From positions 24,560,851 through 24,624,850 of the forward strand of contig CM068320.1 in the NCBI GenBank assembly GCA_034766995.1: a DNA stretch of 64,000 bases, given 5' to 3'. Below, piece by piece: positions 12,471 through 27,607 of the stretch. Positions within the stretch are counted from its first letter, which is position 1, and each line of letters opens with the position of its first letter. This stretch comes from Acanthacorydalis orientalis (Eukaryota > Arthropoda > Insecta > Megaloptera > Corydalidae). A program made the translations under genes and the position numbers. The notes under the pieces were generated by a model. That model saw nothing but the letters and a program-made list of their open reading frames with translations, searched no databases and had not been told where the DNA came from.

Positions 12471-15400
12471 CGCGGTTTTTGTGACTTTTTTGGTATCTAT
12501 TATCAACCGATGTTAATTTTGACTCATGTATGATATAGTATATTAAAATACGCATCGAATAGTATGAAATAGTTGCCATTTTTATAGCATTTTGGATATT
12601 TTAGCCATGAAAAACCTTTATTTTTGTTAATTTTTCGCGGTTTTTGTGACTTTTTCGGTATTTATTATAAACCGATGTCAATTTTGACTCAAGTATGAAA
12701 GAGAACATTAAATAACGCATAGAACAGTATGAAATAGTTGCTAGTTTTATAACATTTTGGGTATTTTATGAAGGAAAAACTGTAATTTTTGCTGATTTTT
12801 TGCGGTTTTTATGATATTTCAGACCTTTATTACGGACAGATATTAATTTAGTCTAGAAATATCCATAAAGCATTAAAAGACGAATCGACCAGTATTAATT
12901 AGTTGCCAAATTATCCTACATATCCACAAAATAAGCAATATCCGTAATATCCACCATATACGAAATATCCGCATTATCCGCAATATCAAAAAAATGTGAT
13001 TTTTTGCAGTTTATTTGATATTTCCTACATACTTTATGGACTGATATTAATTTTAAATAAGATATGATATAGAACAATTATATACGCATCGACCGGTATG
13101 AAATAGTTGCCATTTTTAAAACAATTTGGATATTTTATATATTGCGGATATGGCGGATATTGAGGATATGGCGGATATGGTTTATTTTGTTGATATGTAG
13201 GATATTTTGGTAACTAGTTAATACTGGTCGATTCGTCTTTTAATGCTTTATGTATATTTCTAGACAAAATTAACATCGGTCCATAATAAATGTCGGAAAT
13301 ATCAAAAAAACCGCAAAATATCTGCAAAAATTTCCGTTATTCCTTCATAAAATATGCAAAATGTTATAAAACTAGCAACTATTTCATACCGTTCGATGCG
13401 TATTCTCATGTTCTATATCGTAAAAGAGACAAAATTAACATAGGTTTATAATTGTTACCGAAAAAGTGACAAAAACCGCGAAATATCCGCAAAACATCCG
13501 CAAAAATAAATGTTTTTCTTGCTTGAAATATCCAAAATGTAAAAAAAATGACAAAAATTTCATTCTGTTCGATGCGTATTCTCATGTTCTATATCATAAG
13601 ATAATAATAAATACCAAAAATAACTCAAAACCCCCCCAAAATCGCATTTTTTTGGATTTTGCGGATATGCGGATATAACGGATACGAAAAAATAAACGTT
13701 TTTCTTGCTTAAAATATCCAAAATGTAAAAAAAATGACAAAAATTTCATACTGTTCGATGCGTATTCTCATGTTCTATATCATAAGATAATAATAAATAC
13801 CAAAAATAACTCAAAAAACCCTCAAAATCGCATTTTTTTGGATTTTGCGGATATGCGGATATAACGGATACGCAAAAATAAACGTTTTTCTTGCTTAAAA
13901 TATCCAAAATGTAAAAAAAATGACAAAAATTTCATACTGTTCGATGCGTATTCTCATGTTCTATATCATAAGATAATAATAAATACCAAAAATAACTCAA
14001 AAAACCCTCAAAATCGCATTTTTTTGGATTTTGCGGATATGCGGATATAACGGATACGCAAAAATAAACGTTTTTCTTGCTTAAAATATCCAAAATGTAA
14101 AAAAAATGACAAAAATTTCATACTGTTCGATGCGTATTCTCATGTTCTATATCATAAGATAATAATAAATACCAAAAATAACTCAAAAACCGCCCAAATT
14201 CGCATTTTTTTGGATTTTGCGGATATGCGGATATGGCGGATACGCAAAAATAAACGTTTTTCTTGCTTAAAATATCCAAAATGTAAAAAAAATTACAAAA
14301 TTTTCATACTGTTCGATGCGTATTTTAATGTTCTATATCATAAGATAATAATAAATAACAAAAAATAACGAAAAACCCCCAAAAATCGCATTTTTTTGGA
14401 TTTTGCGGATATGCGGATATGGCGGATACGCAAAAATAAACGTTTTTCTTGCTTAAAATAGACAAAATGTAAAAAAAATTACAAAAATTTCATACTGTTC
14501 GATGCGTATTCTCATGTTCTATATCATAAGATAATAATAAATACCAAAAATAACTCAAAACCCCCCCAAAATCGCATTTTTTTGGATTTTGCGGATATGC
14601 GGATATGGCGGATACGCGGATATGGCGGATATGGCGGATATTGCGGATATGGCGGATATTGCGGATATGGCGGATACGGCGGATAGCATATCCGCTATAT
14701 CCGCAAAATCCGCAATATCCGCCATATCCGCATATCCGCCATATCCGCCATATCCGCGTATCCGCCATATCCGCATATCCGCAAAATCCAAAAAAATGCG
14801 ATTTTTGGGGGTTTTTCGTCGTTTTTTGTTATTTATTATTATCTTATGATATAGAACATTAAAATACGCATCGAACAGTATGAAAATTTTGTAATTTTTT
14901 TTACATTTTGGCTATTTTAAGCAAGAAAAACGTTTATTTTTGCGTATCCGTTATATCCGCATATCCGCAAAATCCAAAAAAATGCGATTTTGGGGGGTTT
15001 TTGAGTTATTTTTGGAATTTATTATTATCTTATGATATAGAACATGAGAATACGCATCGAACAGTATGAAATTTTTGTCATTTTTTTTACATTTTGGATA
15101 TTTTAAGCAAGAAAAACGTTTATTTTTGCGTATCCGCCATATCCGCATATCCGCAAAATCCAAAAAAATGCGAATTTGGGGGGTTTTTGAGTTATTTTTG
15201 GTATTTATTATTATCTTATGATATAGAACATGAGAATACGCATCGAACAGTGTGAAATTTTTGTCATTTTTTTTACATTTTGGCTATTTTAAGCAAGAAA
15301 AACCTTTCTTTTTGCGGATATTTTGCGGATATTTCGCGGTTTTTGTAACTTTTTCGGTATCCATTATGAACCGATGTTATTTTTGTCTCATTTATGATAT

Positions 15401-15499
15401 AGAACATTAAAATAGGCATCGGATAGTATGAAATAATTGCCACTTTTTTAACATTTTGGATATTTTAGGCATGAAAAACCTTTAATTTCGCGAATTTTT
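12471..15499. repeat. Higher-order unit 5 (class III)
   Basis: Length 3029. It has nine core monomers, six left and three right. The left arm reads A-A-A-A-B-A, a local run of A subtypes; the right arm starts with B and carries the cgtcg variant beside the dyad. The dyad centre is at about 14687. Closest to units 10 and 13. Confidence 0.92.
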
Positions 15500-18400
15500 C
15501 GCGGTTTTTGTGACTTTTTTGGTATCTATTATCAACCGATGTTAATTTTGACTCATGTATGATATAGTATATTAAAATACGCATCGAATAGTATGAAATA
15601 GTTGCCATTTTTATAGCATTTTGGATATTTTAGCCATGAAAAACCTTTATTTTTGTTAATTTTTCGCGGTTTTTGTGACTTTTTCGGTATTTATTATAAA
15701 CCGATGTCAATTTTGACTCAAGTATGAAAGAGAACATTAAATAACGCATAGAACAGTATGAAATAGTTGCTAGTTTTATAACATTTTCGGTATTTTATGA
15801 AGGAAAAACTGTAATTTTTGCTGATTTTTTGCGGTTTTTATGATATTTCAGACCTTTATTACGGACAGATATTAATTTAGTCTAGAAATATACATAAAGC
15901 ATTAAAAGACGAATCGACCAGTATTAATTAGTTGCCAAATTATCCTACATATCCACAAAATAAGCAATATCCGTAATTTCCACCATATACGAAATATCCG
16001 CATTATCCGCAATATCAAAAAAATGTGATTTTTTGCAGTTTATTTGATATTTCCTACATACTTTATGGACTGATATTAATTTTAAATAAGATATGATATA
16101 GAACAATTATATACGCATCGACCGGTATGAAATAGTTGCCATTTTTAAAACAATTTGGATATTTTATATATTGCGGATATGGCGGATATTGAGGATATGG
16201 CGGATATGGTTTATTTTGTTGATATGTAGGATATTTTGGTAACTAGTTAATACTGGTCGATTCGTCTTTTAATGCTTTATGTATATTTCTAGACAAAATT
16301 AACATCGGTCCATAATAAATGTCGGAAATATCAAAAAAACCGCAAAATATCTGCAAAAATTTCCGTTATTCCTTCATAAAATATGCAAAATGTTATAAAA
16401 CTAGCAACTATTTCATACCGTTCGATGCGTATTCTCATGTTCTATATCGTAAAAGAGACAAAATTAACATAGGTTTATAATTGTTACCGAAAAAGTGACA
16501 AAAACCGCGAAATATCCGCAAAACATCCGCAAAAATAAATGTTTTTCTTGCTTGAAATATCCAAAATGTAAAAAAAATGACAAAAATTTCATTCTGTTCG
16601 ATGCGTATTCTCATGTTCTATATCATAAGATAATAATAAATACCAAAAATAACTCAAAAACCCCCCAAAATCGCATTTTTTTGGATTTTGCGGATATGCG
16701 GATATAACGGATACGCAAAAATAAACGTTTTTCTTGCTTAAAATATCCAAAATGTAAAAAAAATGACAAAAATTTCATACTGTTCGATGCGTATTCTCAT
16801 GTTCTATATCATAAGATAATAATAAATACCAAAAATAACTCAAAAAACCCTCAAAATCGCATTTTTTTGGATTTTGCGGATATGCGGATATGGCGGATAC
16901 GCAAAAATAAACGTTTTTCTTGCTTAAAATAGACAAAATGTAAAAAAAATGACAAAAATTTCATACTGTTCGATGCGTATTTTAATGTTCTATATCATAA
17001 GATAATAATAAATAACAAAAAATAACGAAAAACCCCCAAAAATCGCATTTTTTTGGATTTTGCGGATATGCGGATATGGCGGATACGCAAAAATAAACGT
17101 TTTTCTTGCTTAAAATAGACAAAATGTAAAAAAAATGACAAAAATTTCATACTGTTCGATGCGTATTCTCATGTTCTATATCATAAGATAATAATAAATA
17201 CCAAAAATAACTCAAAAACCCCCCAAAATCGCATTTTTTTGGATTTTGCGGATATGCGGATATGGCGGATACGCGGATATGGCGGATATTGCGGATATGG
17301 CGGATATTGCGGATATGGCGGATACGGCGGATAGCATATCCGCTATATCCGCAAAATCCGCAATATCCGCCATATCCGCATATCCGCCATATCCGCCATA
17401 TCCGCGTATCCGCCATATCCGCATATCCGCAAAATCCAAAAAAATGCGATTTTTGGGGGTTTTTCGTTATTTTTTGTTATTTATTATTATCTTATGATAT
17501 AGAACATGAGAATACGCATCGAACAGTATGAAATTTTTGTCATTTTTTCTACATTTTGGATATTTTAAGCAAGAAAAACGTTTATTTTTGCGTATCCGCC
17601 ATATCCGCATATCCGCAAAATCCAAAAAAATGCGATTTTTGGGGGTTTTTCGTTATTTTTTGTTATTTATTATTATCTTATGATATAGAACATTAAAATA
17701 CGCATCGAACAGTATGAAAATTTTGTAATTTTTTTTACATTTTGGCTATTTTAAGCAAGAAAAACGTTTATTTTTGCGTATCCGTTATATCCGCATATCC
17801 GCAAAATCCAAAAAAATGCGAATTTGGGGGGTTTTTGAGTTATTTTTGGTATTTATTATTATCTTATGATATAGAACATGAGAATACGCATCGAACAGTA
17901 TGAAATTTTTGTCATTTTTTTTACATTTTGGATATTTTAAGCAAGAAAAACGTTTATTATTGCGTATCCGCCATATCCGCATATCCGCAAAATCCAAAAA
18001 AATGCGATTTTTGGGGGTTTTTCGTTATTTTTTGTTATTTATTATTATCTTATGATATAGAACATTAAAATACGCATCGAACAGTATGAAAATTTTGTAA
18101 TTTTTTTTACATTTTGGCTATTTTAAGCAAGAAAAACGTTTATTTTTGCGTATCCGTTATATCCGCATATCCGCAAAATCCAAAAAAATGCGAATTTGGG
18201 GGGTTTTTGAGTTATTTTTGGTATTTATTATTATCTTATGATATAGAACATGAGAATACGCATCGAACAGTATGAAATTTTTGTGATTTTTTTTACATTT
18301 TGGATATTTTAAGCAAGAAAAACGTTTATTTTTGCGTATCCGCCATATCCGCATATCCGCAAAATCCAAAAAAATGCGATTTTTGGTGGTTTTTCGTTAT

Positions 18401-19077
18401 TTTTTGTTATTTATTATTATCTTATGATATAGAACATTAAAATACGCATCGAACAGTATGAACATTTTGTAATTTTTTTTATATTTTGGCTATTTTAAGC
18501 AAGAAAAACGTTTATTTTTGCGTATCCGTTATATCCGCATATCCGCAAAATCCAAAAAAATGCGATTTTGGGGGGTTTTTAAGTTATTTTTGGTATTTAT
18601 TATTATCTTATGATATAGAACATGAGAATACGCATCGAACAGTATGAAATTTTTGTCATTTTTTTTACATTTTGTCTATTTTAAGCAAGAAAAACGTTTA
18701 TTTTTGCGTATTCGCCATATCCGCATATCCGCAAAATCCAAAAAAATGCGATTTTTGGGGGTTTTTCGTTATTTTTTGTTATTTATTATTATCTTATGAT
18801 ATAGAACATTAAAATACGCATCGAACAGTATGAAAATTTTGTAATTTTTTTTACATTTTGGCTATTTTAAGCAAGAAAAACCTTTTTTTTTGCGGATATT
18901 TTGCGGATATTTCGCGGTTTTTGTAACTTTTTCGGTATCCATTATGAACCGATGTTATTTTTGTCTCATTTATGATATAGAACATTAAAATAGGCATCGG
19001 ATAGTATGAAATAATTGCCACTTTTTTAACATTTTGGATATTTTAGGCATGAAAAACCTTTAATTTCGCGAATTTTT
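15500..19077. repeat. Higher-order unit 6 (class I)
   Basis: Length 3578. It has 12 core monomers (4 left, 8 right). The dyad centre is at about 17335. In the diverged section it carries the linked variants c at 15788, tacataaag near 15890 and taatttcc near 15974, shared with units 11 and 12. Confidence 0.93.
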
Positions 19078-21920
19078 CGCGGTTTTTGTGACTTTTTTGG
19101 TATCTATTATCAACCGATGTTAATTTTGACTCATGTATGATATAGTATATTAAAATACGCATCGAATAGTATGAAATAGTTGCCATTTTTATAGCATTTT
19201 GGATATTTTAGCCATGAAAAACCTTTATTTTTGTTAATTTTTCGCGGTTTTTGTGACTTTTTCGGTATTTATTATAAACCGATGTCAATTTTGACTCAAG
19301 TATGAAAGAGAACATTAAATAACGCATAGAACAGTATGAAATAGTTGCTAGTTTTATAACATTTTGGGTATTTTATGAAGGAAAAACTGTAATTTTTGCT
19401 GATTTTTTGCGGTTTTTATGATATTTCAGACCTTTATTACGGACAGATATTAATTTAGTCTAGAAATATCCATAAAGCATTAAAAGACGAATCGACCAGT
19501 ATTAATTAGTTGCCAAATTATCCTACATATCCACAAAATAAGCAATATCCGTAATATCCACCATATACGAAATATCCGCATTATCCGCAATATCAAAAAA
19601 ATGTGATTTTTTGCAGTTTATTTGATATTTCCTACATACTTTATGGACTGATATTAATTTTAAATAAGATATGATATAGAACAATTATATACGCATCGAC
19701 CGGTATGAAATAGTTGCCATTTTTAAAACAATTTGGATATTTTATATATTGCGGATATGGCGGATATTGAGGATATGGCGGATATGGTTTATTTTGTTGA
19801 TATGTAGGATATTTTGGTAACTAGTTAATACTGGTCGATTCGTCTTTTAATGCTTTATGTATATTTCTAGACAAAATTAACATCGGTCCATAATAAATGT
19901 CGGAAATATCAAAAAAACCGCAAAATATCTGCAAAAATTTCAGTTATTCCTTCATAAAATATGCAAAATGTTATAAAACTAGCAACTATTTCATACCGTT
20001 CGATGCGTATTCTCATGTTCTATATCGTAAAAGAGACAAAATTAACATAGGTTTATAATTGTTACCGAAAAAGTGACAAAAACCGCGAAATATCCGCAAA
20101 ACATCCGCAAAAATAAATGTTTTTCTTGCTTGAAATATCCAAAATGTAAAAAAAATGACAAAAATTTCATTCTGTTCGATGCGTATTCTCATGTTCTATA
20201 TCATAAGATAATAATAAATACCAAAAATAACTCAAAAACCCCCCAAAATCGCATTTTTTTGGATTTTGCGGATATGCGGATATAACGGATACGCAAAAAT
20301 AAACGTTTTTCTTGCTTAAAATAGCCAAAATGTAAAATATATGACAAAAATTTCATACTGTTCGATGCGTATTCTCATGTTCTATATCATAAGATAATAA
20401 TAAATACCAAAAATAACTCAAAAACCCCCCAAAATCGCATTTTTTTGGATTTTGCGGATATGCGGATATGGCGGATACGCAAAAATAAACGTTTTTCTTG
20501 CTTAAAATATCCAAAATGTAAAAAAAATTACAAAATTTTCATACTGTTCGATGCGTATTTTAATGTTCTATATCATAAGATAATAATAAATAACAAAAAA
20601 TAACGAAAAACCCTCAAAAATCGCATTTTTTTGGATTTTGCGGATATGCGGATATGGCGGATACGCAAAAATAAACGTTTTTCTTGCTTAAAATAGACAA
20701 AATGTAAAAAAAATGACAAAAATTTCATACTGTTCGATGCGTATTCTCATGTTCTATATCATAAGATAATAATAAATACCAAAAATAACTCAAAAAACCC
20801 CCAAAATCGCATTTTTTTGGATTTTGCGGATATGCGGATATGGCGGATACGCGGATATGGCGGATATGGCGGATATTGCGGATATGGCGGATATTGCGGA
20901 TATAGCGGATACGGCGGATAGCATATCCGCTATATCCGCAAAATCCGCAATATCCGCCATATCCGCATATCCGCCATATCCGCCATATCCGCGTATCCGC
21001 CATATCCGCATATCCGCAAAATCCAAAAAAATGCGATTTTTGGTGGTTTTTCGTTATTTTTTGTTATTTATTATTATCTTATGATATAGAACATGAGAAT
21101 ACGCATCGAACAGTATGAAATTTTTGTCATTTTTTTTACATTTTGGATATTTTAAGCAAGAAAAACGTTTATTTTTGCGTATCCGCCATATCCGCATATC
21201 CGCAAAATCCAAAAAAATGCGAATTTGGGGGGTTTTTGAGTTATTTTTGGTATTTATTATTATCTTATGATATAGAACATGAGAATACGCATCGAACAGT
21301 ATGAAATTTTTGTCATTTTTTTTACATTTTGGATATTTTAAGCAAGAAAAACGTTTATTTTTGCGTATCCGCCATATCCGCATATCCGCAAAATCCAAAA
21401 AAATGCGATTTTTGGGGGTTTTTCGTTATTTTTTGTTATTTATTATTATCTTATGATATAGAACATTAAAATACGCATCGAACAGTATGAAAATTTTGTA
21501 ATTTTTTTTACATTTTGGCTATTTTAAGCAAGAAAAACGTTTATTTTTGCGTATCCGTTATATCCGCATATCCGCAAAATCCAAAAAAATGCGATTTTGG
21601 GGGGTTTTTGAGTTATTTTTGGTATTTATTATTAGCTTATGATATAGAACATGAGAATACGCATCGAACAGTATGAAATTTTTGTCATATATTTTACATT
21701 TTGGCTATTTTAAGCAAGAAAAACGTTTTTTTTTGCGGATATTTTGCGGATATTTCGCGGTTTTTGTAACTTTTTCGGTATCCATTATGAACCGATGTTA
21801 TTTTTGTCTCATTTATGATATAGAACATTAAAATAGGCATCGGATAGTATGAAATAATTGCCACTTTTTTAACATTTTGGATATTTTAGGCATGAAAAAC
21901 CTTTAATTTCGCGAATTTTT
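19078..21920. repeat. Higher-order unit 7 (class II)
   Basis: Length 2843. It has eight core monomers (4 left, 4 right, A-A-B-A). The dyad centre is at about 20922. It shares the shortened left-arm monomer ending gtaaaatatatgac near 20336 with units 2 and 4. Confidence 0.93.
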
Positions 21921-24763
21921 CGCGGTTTTTGTGACTTTTTTGGTATCTATTATCAATCGATGTTAATTTTGACTCATGTATGATATAGTATATTAAAATA
22001 CGCATCGAATAGTATGAAATAGTTGCCATTTTTATAGCATTTTGGATATTTTAGCCATGAAAAACCTTTATTTTTGTTAATTTTTCGCGGTTTTTGTGAC
22101 TTTTTCGGTATTTATTATAAACCGATGTCAATTTTGACTCAAGTATGAAAGAGAACATTAAATAACGCATAGAACAGTATGAAATAGTTGCTAGTTTTAT
22201 AACATTTTGGGTATTTTATGAAGGAAAAACTGTAATTTTTGCTGATTTTTTGCGGTTTTTATGATATTTCAGACCTTTATTACGGACAGATATTAATTTA
22301 GTCTAGAAATATCCATAAAGCATTAAAAGACGAATCGACCAGTATTAATTAGTTGCCAAATTATCCTACATATCCACAAAATAAGCAATATCCGTAATAT
22401 CCACCATATACGAAATATCCGCATTATCCGCAATATCAAAAAAATGTGATTTTTTGCAGTTTATTTGATATTTTCTACATACTTTATGGACTGATATTAA
22501 TTTTAAATAAGATATGATATAGAACAATTATATACGCATCGACCGGTATGAAATAGTTGCCATTTTTAAAACAATTTGGATATTTTATATATTGCGGATA
22601 TGGCGGATATTGAGGATATGGCGGATATGGTTTATTTTGTTGATATGTAGGATATTTTGGTAACTAGTTAATACTGGTCGATTCGTCTTTTAATGCTTTA
22701 TGTATATTTCTAGACAAAATTAACATCGGTCCATAATAAATGTCGGAAATATCAAAAAAACCGCAAAATATCTGCAAAAATTTCCGTTATTCCTTCATAA
22801 AATATGCAAAATGTTATAAAACTAGCAACTATTTCATACCGTTCGATGCGTATTCTCATGTTCTATATCGTAAAAGAGACAAAATTAACATAGGTTTATA
22901 ATTGTTACCGAAAAAGTGACAAAAACCGCGAAATATCCGCAAAACATCCGCAAAAATAAATGTTTTTCTTGCTTGAAATATCCAAAATGTAAAAAAAATG
23001 ACAAAAATTTCATTCTGTTCGATGCGTATTCTCATGTTCTATATCATAAGATAATAATAAATACCAAAAATAACTCAAAACCCCCCCAAAATCGCATTTT
23101 TTTGGATTTTGCGGATATGCGGATATAACGGATACGAAAAAATAAACGTTTTTCTTGCTTAAAATATCCAAAATGTAAAAAAAATGACAAAAATTTCATA
23201 CTGTTCGATGCGTATTCTCATGTTCTATATCATAAGATAATAATAAATACCAAAAATAACTCAAAAAACCCTCAAAATCGCATTTTTTTGGATTTTGCGG
23301 ATATGCGGATATAACGGATACGCAAAAATAAACGTTTTTCTTGCTTAAAATATCCAAAATGTAAAAAAAATGACAAAAATTTCATACTGTTCGATGCGTA
23401 TTCTCATGTTCTATATCATAAGATAATAATAAATACCAAAAATAACTCAAAAACCGCCCAAATTCGCATTTTTTTGGATTTTGCGGATATGCGGATATGG
23501 CGGATACGCAAAAATAAACGTTTTTCTTACTTAAAATAGACAAAATGTAAAAAAAATGACAAAAATTTCATACTGTTCGATGCGTATTCTCATGTTCTAT
23601 ATCATAAGATAATAATAAATACCAAAAATAACTCAAAAAACCCCCAAAATCGCATTTTTTTGGATTTTGCGGATATGCGGATATGGCGGATACGCGGATA
23701 TGGCGGATATGGCGGATATTGCGGATATGGCGGATATTGCGGATATAGCGGATACGGCGGATAGCATATCCGCTATATCCGCAAAATCCGCAATATCCGC
23801 CATATCCGCATATCCGCCATATCCGCCATATCCGCGTATCCGCCATATCCGCATATCCGCAAAATCCAAAAAAATGCGATTTTTGGGGGTTTTTCGTTAT
23901 TTTTTGTTATTTATTATTATCTTATGATATAGAACATGAGAATACGCATCGAACAGTATGAAATTTTTGTCATTTTTTTTACATTTTGGATATTTTAAGC
24001 AAGAAAAACGTTTATTTTTGCGTATCCGCCATATCCGCATATCCGCAAAATCCAAAAAAATGCGAATTTGGGGGGTTTTTGAGTTATTTTTGGTATTCAT
24101 TATTATCTTATGATATAGAACATGAGAATACGCATCGAACAGTATGAAATTTTTGTCATTTTTTTTACATTTTGGATATTTTAAGCAAGAAAAACGTTTA
24201 TTTTTGCGTATCCGCCATATCCGCATATCCGCAAAATCCAAAAAAATGTGATTTTTGGTGGTTTTTCGTTATTTTTTGTTATTTATTATTATCTTATGAT
24301 ATAGAACATTAAAATACGCATCGAACAGTATGAAAATTTTGTAATTTTTTTTACATTTTGGCTATTTTAAGCAAGAAAAACGATTATTTTTGCGTATCCG
24401 TTATATCCGCATATCCGCAAAATCCAAAAAAATGCGAATTTGGGGGGTTTTTGAGTTATTTTTGGTATTTATTATTATCTTATGATATAGAACATGAGAA
24501 TACGCATCGAACAGTATGAAATTTTTGTCATATATTTTACATTTTGGCTATTTTAAGCAAGAAAAACGTTTTTTTTTGCGGATATTTTGCGGATATTTCG
24601 CGGTTTTTGTAACTTTTTCGGTATCCATTATGAACCGATGTTATTTTTGTCTCATTTATGATATAGAACATTAAAATAGGCATCGGATAGTATGAAATAA
24701 TTGCCACTTTTTTAACATTTTGGATATTTTAGGCATGAAAAACCTTTAATTTCGCGAATTTTT
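21921..24763. repeat. Higher-order unit 8 (class II)
   Basis: Length 2843. It has eight core monomers (4 left, 4 right). The dyad centre is at about 23765. It shares with unit 9 alone the substitution ttttctacat near 22470 where other units have tttcctacat, so the two are sister copies. Confidence 0.93.
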
Positions 24764-27607
24764 CGCGGTTTTTGTGACTTTTTTGGTATCTATTATCAAC
24801 CGATGTTAATTTTGACTCATGTATGATATAGTATATTAAAATACGCATCGAATAGTATGAAATAGTTGCCATTTTTATAGCATTTTGGATATTTTAGCCA
24901 TGAAAAACCTTTATTTTTGTTAATTTTTCGCGGTTTTTGTGACTTTTTCGGTATTTATTATAAACCGATGTCAATTTTGACTCAAGTATGAAAGAGAACA
25001 TTAAATAACGCATAGAACAGTATGAAATAGTTGCTAGTTTTATAACATTTTGGGTATTTTATGAAGGAAAAACTGTAATTTTTGCTGATTTTTTGCGGTT
25101 TTTATGATATTTCAGACCTTTATTACGGACAGATAATAATTTAGTCTAGAAATATCCATAAAGCATTAAAAGACGAATCGACCAGTATTAATTAGTTGCC
25201 AAATTATCCTACATATCCACAAAATAAGCAATATCCGTAATATCCACCATATACGAAATATCCGCATTATCCGCAATATCAAAAAAATGTGATTTTTTGC
25301 AGTTTATTTGATATTTTCTACATACTTTATGGACTGATATTAATTTTAAATAAGATATGATATAGAACAATTATATACGCATCGACCGGTATGAAATAGT
25401 TGCCATTTTTAAAACAATTTGGATATTTTATATATTGCGGATATGGCGGATATTGAGGATATGGCGGATATGGTTTATTTTGTTGATATGTAGGATATTT
25501 TGGTAACTAGTTAATACTGGTCGATTCGTCTTTTAATGCTTTATGTATATTTCTAGACAAAATTAACATCGGTCCATAATAAATGTCGGAAATATCAAAA
25601 AAACCGCAAAATATCTGCAAAAATTTCCGTTATTCCTTCATAAAATATGCAAAATGTTATAAAACTAGCAACTATTTCATACCGTTCGATGCGTATTCTC
25701 ATGTTCTATATCGTAAAAGAGACAAAATTAACATAGGTTTATAATTGTTACCGAAAAAGTGACAAAAACCGCGAAATATCCGCAAAACATCCGCAAAAAT
25801 AAATGTTTTTCTTGCTTGAAATATCCAAAATGTAAAAAAAATGACAAAAATTTCATTCTGTTCGATGCGTATTCTCATGTTCTATATCATAAGATAATAA
25901 TAAATACCAAAAATAACTCAAAACCCCCCCAAAATCGCATTTTTTTGGATTTTGCGGATATGCGGATATAACGGATACGAAAAAATAAACGTTTTTCTTG
26001 CTTAAAATATCCAAAATGTAAAAAAAATGACAAAAATTTCATACTGTTCGATGCGTATTCTCATGTTCTATATCATAAGATAATAATAAATACCAAAAAT
26101 AACTCAAAAAACCCTCAAAATCGCATTTTTTTGGATTTTGCGGATATGCGGATATAACGGATACGCAAAAATAAACGTTTTTCTTGCTTAAAATATCCAA
26201 AATGTAAAAAAAATGACAAAAATTTCATACTGTTCGATGCGTATTCTCATGTTCTATATCATAAGATAATAATAAATACCAAAAATAACTCAAAAACCGC
26301 CCAAATTCGCATTTTTTTGGATTTTGCGGATATGCGGATATGGCGGATACGCAAAAATAAACGTTTTTCTTGCTTAAAATAGACAAAATGTAAAAAAAAT
26401 GACAAAAATTTCATACTGTTCGATGCGTATTCTCATGTTCTATATCATAAGATAATAATAAATACCAAAAATAACTCAAAAAACCCCCAAAATCGCATTT
26501 TTTTGGATTTTGCGGATATGCGGATATGGCGGATACGCGGATATGGCGGATATGGCGGATATTGCGGATATGGCGGATATTGCGGATATAGCGGATACGG
26601 CGGATAGCATATCCGCTATATCCGCAAAATCCGCAATATCCGCCATATCCGCATATCCGCCATATCCGCCATATCCGCGTATCCGCCATATCCGCATATC
26701 CGCAAAATCCAAAAAAATGCGATTTTTGGGGGTTTTTCGTTATTTTTTGTTATTTATTATTATCTTATGATATAGAACATGAGAATACGCATCGAACAGT
26801 ATGAAATTTTTGTCATTTTTTTTACATTTTGGATATTTTAAGCAAGAAAAACGTTTATTTTTGCGTATCCGCCATATCCGCATATCCGCAAAATCCAAAA
26901 AAATGCGAATTTGGGGGGTTTTTGAGTTATTTTTGGTATTTATTATTATCTTATGATATAGAACATGAGAATACGCATCGAACAGTATGAAATTTTTGTC
27001 ATTTTTTTTACATTTTGGATATTTTAAGCAAGAAAAACGTTTATTTTTGCGTATCCGCCATATCCGCATATCCGCAAAATCCAAAAAAATGTGATTTTTG
27101 GTGGTTTTTCGTTATTTTTTGTTATTTATTATTATCTTATGATATAGAACATTAAAATACGCATCGAACAGTATGAAAATTTTGTAATTTTTTTTACATT
27201 TTGGCTATTTTAAGCAAGAAAAACGATTATTTTTGCGTATCCGTTATATCCGCATATCCGCAAAATCCAAAAAAATGCGAATTTGGGGGGTTTTTGAGTT
27301 ATTTTTGGTATTTATTATTATCTTATGATATAGAACATGAGAATACGCATCGAACAGTATGAAATTTTTGTCATATATTTTACATTTTGGCTATTTTAAG
27401 CAAGAAAAACGTTTTTTTTTTGCGGATATTTTGCGGATATTTCGCGGTTTTTGTAACTTTTTCGGTATCCATTATGAACCGATGTTATTTTTGTCTCATT
27501 TATGATATAGAACATTAAAATAGGCATCGGATAGTATGAAATAATTGCCACTTTTTTAACATTTTGGATATTTTAGGCATGAAAAACCTTTAATTTCGCG
27601 AATTTTT
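24764..27607. repeat. Higher-order unit 9 (class II)
   Basis: Length 2844. It has eight core monomers (4 left, 4 right). The dyad centre is at about 26608. It is nearly identical to unit 8, differing by scattered single bases and one extra T in the run near 27412. Confidence 0.93.
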
